From contig CAZYOI010000039.1 of the NCBI GenBank assembly GCA_964648705.1, positions 1 through 5,044 on the forward strand: 5,044 nucleotides of DNA. Reading direction: 5' to 3'. The stretch comes from CAZDXV01 sp964648705. Lineage in GTDB: Bacteria > Patescibacteriota > Minisyncoccia > Minisyncoccales > GWA2-38-27. A model generated the notes under the pieces. The model searched no databases. It worked only from the letters and a program-made list of their open reading frames with translations, and was not told the DNA's origin. Positions 1 through 5,044 of this stretch are shown here, in pieces. Made by a program: the position numbers and the translations under genes. The first letter of the stretch is position 1. Each line of letters begins with the position of its first letter.

Positions 1-206
1 CCGTCCCAGCCGGTATTGATATCATCGGTCTCGAAGATCAGTTCTCCCCAGCGAGTGTAAATATACAGGCGGTATTCCTGTACCTGCCTGTTGACCCCCG
101 GGAAGAATACTTTGTTCCTTTCAGCATCCGCGAGATCATTCACATTGATCCCGGAAACGGGGCTGTCACCCGGACGGAAGACATTCGGGAACTGCAGTTC
201 TCCTGC
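1..206 (-). other. T9SS type B sorting domain (gliding-motility-associated C-terminal domain), cut by window edge
   Basis: This segment carries the FPNVFRPG opening and then, at 27-74, YRLYIYTRWGELIFET followed by a GWDG end. The RWGELIFE...GWDG core is the signature of the gliding-motility-associated C-terminal domain (TIGR04131 type), which directs proteins to the type IX secretion system. The 68 visible residues lack the last strands, so the family's usual length suggests a stop codon roughly 25-35 codons beyond the left edge. The stretch between FRPG and the core (about residues 14-35 of the domain) lacks the common NGDGxND motif and reads SPVSGINVNDLADAE instead, which is a mild divergence. 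The domain follows the last PKD domain directly, as is usual. Confidence 0.9.
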
Positions 207-3200
207 CGGGATCACTTTCACTGCCATCGGGATGAAGAGACTGTCGACACAATTCGGGTTACTGGCTATCAGCAGCACATCCTTCCATCCTTCGTACATG
301 TAGACATGGACCGGATCGACGAGGGTGGAGTTGTTCTCGCTGTCCACCTCATCGTCATATTCGCTCACATCGCCGAAGTCCCAGTAATACTCGTCGGCAT
401 AGGAGGTCAGGTTAAAAAACCTTACGGGCTTGTCGTTGACGAACACCGAATCAGGTGCATAGTTGAAGAATACCTGTGGCGTCGGATGCACGGTGATCAC
501 CACGGAAGCCTGGTCGGTGCCACCCGGACCATTCGCGATTAATTTCACGGTATATTCGCCCGGCTGGTAGAAGACATGTACTGGGTTCTCTTCCCTGGAT
601 ATCGATCCGTCGCCAAACTGCCAGGTATAGCTGTCAGCATATTTTGATGTATTGGTGAAGGCGATCTCCAATGGATGGCAGCCTTCGGTAATGGATGTGA
701 AACCTGCCACCGGCGGACGTGGATTGACGGTTACCACGGTACTTACGCTGTCGATACAATCACCTAGATAGGTATAGAGTGTGACCGTGTAAATACCTGC
801 AGCTGTATAGGTATGTTCAACAGCTGCATAACTGCTGGTGGTATAATTCGGCGAACCATCACCGAAATCATATTCGAATGTCCACGGACCATCGGCAGTA
901 AGATTGGTGAATGTCACCGGTGCATTGCCGCTTTCCGGGATCACCTGGATATCCGGACTTACAGTAAAGTTAGGTAGCGGGACCGGGTCCACGACGATCT
1001 CCACGGTATCTGTCGCTGTACACCCATAGGCGGATGTGGTCTGAAGCACTGTTTCGAACGTTTTGGTTGCCGTGCCCAGGTTTGAATATACATGGTAGGC
1101 AGTATAGCTTCCGTTCTCACCCGTACCGTCTCCAAAATCCCAAAGGTAAGCAGCAGCACCGGGCCTGGTCTCCAGCAATACCTCGAGGGGCTGGCATCCA
1201 CTTGTCGGGGTAGCAGTGATCTCAGGATCGACTTTCGGGTAGATGGTCACGACACTAAGTGCAGTATCCTTGCACCCTTGCGCATCCGTTGCCACCATGG
1301 ACACATTGTAATAGGCAACAAGACCGGTGGGATCCAGGTTGTCGAAAGACTGGGTGGGATGCTCCTCAGTGCTGGTAGCACCATTATCAAAGTCCCAGTC
1401 ATAGCTCACTGCATCGGCCGAAGACTTGTTCGTGAAGTTCACAGTAAGGTCACCGCAGCTGGGTGTTGCATTGGATGTAAAAAGTGCTGTGGGCCTGAAA
1501 TTCTGAATTACCACGCTGGCCTGGCCGAAACAGCCGTTGTCATCTGTTACCGTATAATTGATATTGTAATCGCCTTTCACCCGGGTCCGGAATTCAGCCG
1601 TCCGCTGGTTGGTAGGACTTACATGAAGTACGTCACCGGACCAGAGATGCGTCGTGTAATTTCCTGAGCCTCCAGACGGGTTCCCGTCTATGGTCAGCAG
1701 CTCGCCACCGCATATCTGCGGGAAGCCGGGCAGGTCTCCTGTAATGTTCGCTGTCGGATTCTCCCATATCGTGAGCTCCACAACATCACTCATCGCAGGT
1801 GCACAGCTGCTGCTGACATCCAGGCGGTACAGGTTGCCGTTCATGGCATTTGTGGTATTGTTTACTGTTAACTGATCGCTATCAGCTCCTTCATACATAC
1901 CATCATTGGACAGCGCAGTCCAGGTATTGCCACCGTCTGTACTTACCATCCACTGGTAAACAAGATCGGGACCGGATGCGGATGCGCTGAACTGTGTGGC
2001 CCCACCTTCACATACCTCGTCATCTTCAGGCTGGAAAACGATCTCTGGCAAACTGCTTATATTCAGCAGTACCGGATCGGTTAACTGTGCAGGTGTGCAC
2101 GGACCTGAAACCTGCACCCTGTAACTGTATCCGTTTTCAGTCAAAGCATCCGAGGTCAGCTTGGTCAGCGTCGGGGTCAGTGCGCCGGTGTAGGCAGTGT
2201 CCGTATCCGCGATATTCACATACCCGCTACCGTCATTCCTGTTCACTTTCCACTGGTATTGGAGATCGGATCCCTCTGCCACAACGCTGAATACTGCCTG
2301 TTCACCTTCACATACACCCACATTGGCAGGAGGTGTAATGATCACAGGTGGAGTTTGAACGGTCAGCGAAACATCCACCGATTGCTGCTCAGGAGTGCAT
2401 GTTCCGGATACAACCACCCGGTACTGGTTGGCATCGAAATTCCGGTCCACGTTGAAAATATTCAGGGTGGAGAGTTCCGTTCCGATATAGAATCCTGCAT
2501 CGCTCAACGGGGTGAATGTTGCACCATCATCTGTACTTTCATACCACTGGTAAGTGAGTCCGCCTCCGGTTGCATTCACGCTGAAGCTCGCTGTTCCGAA
2601 TTCACATATTGTATCGTTCTCAGGCTGTACCTGGATCTCGGGAGGATTGTCCACGTAGAGGAATGCAATGTTGGACTGTACCCACGGTTGACATTCACCG
2701 GTGATACGCACATAGTACCTGTTGAGATGGTCGTCCCTGTCGGCACCCGTAATCTGCAGTGTTGCGGTGCCCTGGCCGGAGTAAATGCCTCCATTCGCAA
2801 CGGATACAGCACCTGATCCATCATCCACGTACCAGTCGTAATCCAGGTTTTCTCCTGTCGCATCCACTGAGAATGTGGTAGCGTCGCCTTCACAGATGGT
2901 TGCATCTTCGGGCTGTACCCAGATCTGCGGTGCTGCATAAACGGTCAGTGTTGCTGCATCAGATGTCAGCGGTCCACCACAGCTATTGGTTACGGTTGCT
3001 TCGTAGGTGTACCCGGTCATTGCCGAATCCACACCGAAGATCTGCAGCGTGGTGCTGTTGGTTCCGACATATCCGCCACCCTCTGTCAGCGGCATCATAC
3101 CCGCGCCACTGTTTTCGTACCATTGGATCTGCGGTGCCGTGGTCGTGCCCGCGTCGATGGTGAATGAAACATTGTTCAGTTCACAAGTGGCGGTATCCTG

Positions 3201-5044
3201 CGGCTGTTCAACGATCTCAGGTGCCTTATAGACAGTCAGTTCAACAATATTCGAATATTCAGGTGCCCCGCAATCTCCGGTCACCTCCAACTGATAGGTA
3301 GTACCGTCCATGCTGAAGGGCGCACCGGTGATCACCAGCGTCGAAGCATTCGCGCCGGAATAAACACCCGCATTGGTCACGGGCACAAAGCCCCCGCCAC
3401 TGTTGTCGTCCACTAACCACTGGTATTGCGGATTGGTGGTGAACCCTGCATTGGCGGTAAACAGGGTATCACTGCCTTCACAGATGGCTGCGTTGACCGG
3501 CTGTTCTGTGATTTCGGCGTTTTCGGTAACGGTAAGGGTTACCACGTCACTGGTATCGTTCGGTGTACAGTATCCGCCCAGGATCAGCCGGTAATTGAAA
3601 CCGTTCATGGAACTGTTTACTGCAAGGATTTGAAGCGTATCGGTACCTGCACCTGAATATTGCGTGCCGAATACCGGATTCCAGCCACTTACGCCATCGT
3701 TCACTTCCCACTGGTAGACCGGATCGGAAGTGATCCCGGCATCCATGCCGAAAAGTGCCGGCAGACCCTCACATGCCAATGCGTCAACAGGCTGGGTGAG
3801 GATAGCAGGACGATTCATAACAGTAAGCGTTGCAACCAGCGAGGTATCGTTCGGTCCGCAACCGTTACCGACGATCGCCCGGTAAAGAGTGCCATTATAA
3901 CTTGCGTCTGCAGCAGTAAGCAGCAGCGTATCGCCGTTTGCATTTGTGCTGAATATCGCTCCTGTGGCAGTGTTCCAGCTGCCTGCGTTGAAATATTCCC
4001 ACGTGACCACGGGCGAAGTGGTAGCCCCGGTACTGATACCGAAGGATGTATTGTCACCTTCACAGATGGTCTGGTCAAGTGGCACACCAATCACTTCAGG
4101 ACGCTCTTCGACGGTCAGGATCGCCTCTTCGGAAATGCTGTCGGGGGCGCATGCTCCAGATACCACTACGCGGTAACGCGTACCGTTGATGCTGCTGTTT
4201 ACCCCGTTGATCTGCAATGTATCGTTGTTGATGCCTTCATAGATCGTAGCGGGGACATTGAACCAGCTGGCGCCGTTGTAATACTGCCATACGAATGCGG
4301 GAGCCGTGGTGAGGCCGGGATCCACGGTGAAGATCACGGTGTCCTGCTCGCATGCTGTTACATCATCCGGATGATCGGCGATCTCCGGTTTCTCACTGAT
4401 GGTGATCAACGCCTCTGCAGAAGGTATTGTTACCGGACATTTTCCTGAAACGCTGGCCCTGAACAGGTACCCGTCATAGGCCGAAGGTATGGCTGCGATA
4501 TCGAGGGTGTCGTTGTCGGAAACCATTATTTCCGGTAGTGCGGCTGCATCGTTCCATCCTGCACCGCCATTGCTGCTGTATTCCCAGAGATACCCTGGCT
4601 GGGTCGTTGCGCCGGCATTCACGAACAGCATGATGTCACTGTCTTCACATACCGATCTGTCTGCCGGATCGATCAGGATTTCCGGACGTATGTCGATGGT
4701 CAGGGTGGCTGCATCGGAGGTGATCGGAGGTGCGCATGTGCCGCTGATGATCACCCGGTATCTGAAATTGTTGTAGCTGATGTCCGGACTGTTTACGAAC
4801 AGCGTCTGTTCATCCACTCCTGTGTAATCACCTGAAGTCTCGTCTGCAGCAGTGAGGTTGAGCCACGCGCCAAACTGGTTCACCTGCCATTGGTATTCTG
4901 GTATGGTGGTCACACCGGGATCGACTGTGAATTGGGCCTGGTCATTCTCACACACCGTGTCGTTTTCGGGTGGCGCGGCGATCTCAGGCAATTGGTTCAC
5001 AGTCAGCAGCACCGCCGGGGATAATGCTGTATCCGGACAAATTC
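1..5044 (-). CDS. Giant secreted Ig-like/PKD repeat protein with T9SS type B C-terminal sorting domain (partial, both ends outside window)
   Basis: One frame on the minus strand is open through the whole window: 1680 full codons from 5042 to 3, then two bases of a Gly codon. No stop occurs and no start can be chosen. Counting residues domain by domain matches the coordinates exactly, so no frameshift is present. Domain order is a partial Ig-like repeat, eleven Ig-like repeats (residues 18-1094), a PKD-like module (1095-1182), five PKD domains (1183-1612) and a T9SS type B sorting domain (from 1613). No membrane segment or catalytic motif is visible. Proteins with this layout in Bacteroidota are exported by Sec, then across the outer membrane by the type IX system, and act at the cell surface or outside. 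I infer a long surface stalk or adhesin. The N-terminal part, which would hold the signal peptide and any enzymatic or binding domain, is not in view. Family assignment is firm; biological role is unknown. Confidence 0.95.
207..479 (-). other. PKD domain 5 (91 residues, with acidic insertion)
   Basis: This is the last PKD domain before the sorting domain. It shows a PVRFFNLTSYADEYYWDFGD core, DPVHVYMYEGWKDVLLIA in place of the usual HxYxxxGxYxVxL strand, and an ending in VKVIP. The motif reads WDFGDV rather than WDFGDG. It is followed by an acidic stretch (YDDEVDSENN, about domain residues 41-50) that makes this one of the longest PKD units here. It has one Cys (residue 77) and no partner inside the domain. 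Confidence 0.85.
480..716 (-). other. PKD domain 4 (79 residues)
   Basis: This is the most canonical PKD domain of the set. It opens with PVAGFTS and EGCHPLEIAFTNTS, followed by YTWQFGDGS, ENPVHVF, PGEYTVKLIA and a closing VVITVHPT. WQFGDG replaces WDFGDG. It keeps the N-terminal Cys (residue 13), but the second Cys is missing: the loop where PKD 1 and 2 have GC reads NGPGGTDQ. Confidence 0.9.
717..980 (-). other. PKD domain 3 (88 residues)
   Basis: The domain shows PLPNFTVSP, then APVTFTNLT, EYDFGDGSP, VEHTYTAAGIYTVTLYT and VVTVNPR. The core Trp of WDFGDG is Tyr here. The GCxPL Cys is absent (SGNAPVTF instead), while the late Cys (residue 75, GDCIDS) is present, so it has a single Cys without a partner inside the domain. 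The N-terminal segment is a few residues longer than in its neighbours. Confidence 0.88.
981..1235 (-). other. PKD domain 2 (85 residues)
   Basis: A perfect YLWDFGDG motif lies at 1125-1148. It is preceded by SGCQPLEVLLE and followed by AYHVYSNLGTATKTFETVLQ and a YGCTATDTVEIVV ending. Cys at domain residues 14 and 72 are placed to pair, as is common in Bacteroidota PKD units with the GCxPL...GC pattern. Confidence 0.9.
1236..1496 (-). other. PKD domain 1 (87 residues)
   Basis: The domain has PTALFTSNATPSCGDLTVNF, a YDWDFDNG motif in place of WDFGDG, EEHPTQSF, YYNVSMVATD and QGCKDTALSVVTIYP. Cys at residues 14 and 75 match the paired pattern seen in PKD 2. It follows the 88-residue PKD-like module without a linker. 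Confidence 0.88.
1497..1760 (-). other. Single PKD-like/SprB-like module between the Ig-like array and the PKD array (88 residues)
   Basis: It starts NPTANITGD, then has PQICGGELLTIDGNPSGGSG, a THLWSG segment, KGDYNINYTVTDDNGC and ASVVIQNF. Modules with CxGxxxxIxxxPxGGxxxYxxxW...DxxGC are known in Bacteroidota surface proteins as single or repeated beta-sandwich units (PKD-like or SprB-repeat-like). I place it there by pattern only. Two Cys (residues 17 and 77) probably pair. It occurs once and marks the change from one repeat type to the other. Confidence 0.7.
1761..2051 (-). repeat. Ig-like repeat R11 (type B, last of array, 97 residues)
   Basis: It opens LPEIVFQPEDDEVCEG and has SASGPDLVYQW, STDGGNTWTALSNDGMYEG and LYRLDVSSSCAP, ending VELTIWE. 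Cys are at residues 14 and 83. It is followed directly by the PKD-like module. Confidence 0.9.
2052..2351 (-). repeat. Ig-like repeat R10 (type B, 100 residues)
   Basis: It opens PPVIITPPANVGVCEG and has VAEGSDLQYQW, YTGALTPTLTKL and YSYRVQVSGPCTP, ending VLLNISS. Cys are at residues 14 and 85. Confidence 0.88.
2352..2645 (-). repeat. Ig-like repeat R9 (type B, 98 residues)
   Basis: It opens PPEIQVQPENDTICEF and has NATGGGLTYQW, YESTDDGATFTPLSDAGFY and QYRVVVSGTCTP, ending VSLTVQT. Cys are at residues 14 and 83. Confidence 0.9.
2646..2933 (-). repeat. Ig-like repeat R8 (type B, 96 residues)
   Basis: It opens APQIWVQPEDATICEG and has DATGENLDYDW with Trp at residue 34, then IYSGQGTATLQI and YYVRITGECQP, ending AFLYVDN. 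Cys are at residues 14 and 81. It is the first unit of the type B block. Confidence 0.88.
2934..3224 (-). repeat. Ig-like repeat R7 (type A, last of block, 97 residues)
   Basis: It opens APEIVEQPQDTATCEL and has AGTTTAPQIQW (type A). Its GGGYVGTNSTTLQIFGVD and the LTVYA junction resemble R8 and R9, so it has intermediate character. Cys are at residues 14 and 82. Confidence 0.88.
3225..3521 (-). repeat. Ig-like repeat R6 (type A, 99 residues)
   Basis: It opens NAEITEQPVNAAICEG and has AGFTTNPQYQW, VYSGANASTLVI and TYQLEVTGDCG, ending VELTVYK. Cys are at residues 14 and 84. Confidence 0.88.
3522..3812 (-). repeat. Ig-like repeat R5 (type A, 97 residues)
   Basis: It opens RPAILTQPVDALACEG and has AGITSDPVYQW, QYSGAGTDTLQI and NYRLILGGYCTP, ending VTLTVTE. 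Cys are at residues 14 and 82. R4 and R5 are equal in length and share the PNDTS segment after the late Cys. Confidence 0.88.
3813..4103 (-). repeat. Ig-like repeat R4 (type A, 97 residues)
   Basis: It opens RPEVIGVPLDQTICEG and has TGATTSPVVTW, GDTLLLTAAD and LYRAIVGNGCGP, ending ATLTVMN. Cys are at residues 14 and 82. The Y-x-G position reads FST. Confidence 0.88.
4104..4391 (-). repeat. Ig-like repeat R3 (type A, 96 residues)
   Basis: It opens KPEIADHPDDVTACEQ and has PGLTTAPAFVW, IYEGINNDTLQI and RYRVVVSGACAP, ending EEAILTVEE. Cys are at residues 14 and 81. Confidence 0.88.
4392..4688 (-). repeat. Ig-like repeat R2 (type A, divergent, 99 residues)
   Basis: It opens RPEILIDPADRSVCED and has AGATTQPGYLW. 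Cys are at residues 14 and 84. The usual Y-x-G before the TL strand is replaced by PEIMVSDNDTLDI, and the end reads KCPVTIPSAEALITISE, so it is the least typical unit. Confidence 0.85.
4689..4991 (-). repeat. Ig-like repeat R1 (type A, 101 residues)
   Basis: It opens LPEIAAPPENDTVCEN and has DPGVTTIPEYQW with Trp at residue 35. Cys are at residues 14 and 86. It ends TSDAATLTIDI. It is the longest unit, with a longer loop between the Trp and TLFV strands. Confidence 0.88.
4992..5042 (-). repeat. C-terminal tail of a further Ig-like repeat (R0, partial)
   Basis: Seventeen residues, ICPDTALSPAVLLTVNQ, match the late-Cys to LTV ending of the complete repeats (compare C-x-P...S...LTV in R3 and R5). 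The array therefore continues upstream of the window. Confidence 0.8.

Larger units (their letters stand above)
1761..4991 (-). repeat. Tandem array of eleven Ig-like repeats (R1-R11, 96-101 residues each)
   Basis: Eleven head-to-tail units share the frame: PxI near the start, a [VIAT]CE motif at residues 13-15, hydrophobic residues at 21-23, a core Trp at 34 or 35, a Y/F-x-G segment, a TLxI strand, a YR or YxxxVSG strand, a late Cys, and an LTV ending. This resembles the Ig-like domains common in Cytophaga/Flavobacteria surface proteins. Each unit has exactly two Cys. R1-R7 (2934-4991) carry G-x-T-[TS]-x-P at residues 26-31, and R8-R11 (1761-2933) carry A-x-G-x-x-L at 25-30. The units are well diverged at DNA level, so the array is old, apart from a few short identical patches. 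The likely role is a rigid extracellular stalk. Confidence 0.92.

Noticed and set aside
207..479. Acidic stretch in PKD 5 as an EF-hand or dockerin calcium loop
   Set aside because: The spacing does not fit DxDxDG, and the stretch sits in a PKD loop. At most it is a loose acidic loop.
1994..2290. Other plus-strand and out-of-frame minus-strand open stretches (for example 1994-2290 plus, 2576-2938 minus, 3815-4090 minus, 4489-4776 plus)
   Set aside because: All lie inside the single long minus-strand frame and show low-complexity translations without recognisable motifs. They are shadows.
3660..4448. Open plus-strand stretch of 262 codons, with similar ones at 306-542, 1092-1667 and 2259-2816
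   Set aside because: These lie codon-for-codon opposite the minus-strand frame. They stay open because the real gene rarely uses TTA, CTA and TCA codons, whose complements are stops. Their translations are Cys/His/Arg-rich with no domain pattern, while the minus strand shows continuous repeat structure.
1761..4991. Possible CRISPR or short direct-repeat array, from the roughly 290-300 base periodicity
   Set aside because: The period equals a 96-101 residue protein domain, the units are diverged at DNA level, and they are in frame throughout. It is a coding domain repeat.
1..5044. Internal promoters, terminators or ribosome binding sites
   Set aside because: There is no intergenic space; any AT-rich or hairpin-like pieces fall within coding repeats and have no supporting context.

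Overview
The window is the interior and C-terminal part of one very large gene on the minus strand. Read from the right edge to the left, one frame stays open for 1680 complete codons (5042 down to 3). It has no stop, no start that can be placed and no intergenic gap, so both gene ends lie outside the window. No RNA gene, promoter, terminator, mobile element or CRISPR array was found.

The product is a secreted, modular, repeat-rich protein of the kind found in Bacteroidota. From N- to C-terminal side it has the tail of one Ig-like repeat (4992-5042), eleven complete Ig-like repeats of 96-101 residues (1761-4991), one 88-residue PKD-like module with an ICGGE...GGSG...DDNGC pattern (1497-1760), five PKD domains (207-1496), and the start of a type B sorting domain of the type IX secretion system (the gliding-motility-associated C-terminal domain, 1-206). 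That last domain is the main taxonomic clue: it points to Bacteroidota with a T9SS. The genus cannot be read from this window.

The Ig-like array has clear internal order. The seven N-terminal repeats (R1-R7) share G-x-T-[TS]-x-P before the core Trp at repeat residue 35. The next four (R8-R11) share A-x-G-x-x-L and have the Trp at residue 34. All eleven have exactly two Cys, the first always at repeat residue 14. The domains probably form a long extracellular stalk, and the C-terminal signal would send the protein through the outer membrane for surface attachment or release. Any ligand-binding or catalytic part would lie upstream, beyond position 5044, so the function (adhesin, gliding or biofilm protein, or other) cannot be fixed here.

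This looks like a known architectural class rather than a new system. The most distinctive points are the two-block history of the repeats, the cysteine layout, and the frequent D-[ST]-aliphatic motifs that match the Bacteroidota O-glycosylation consensus.
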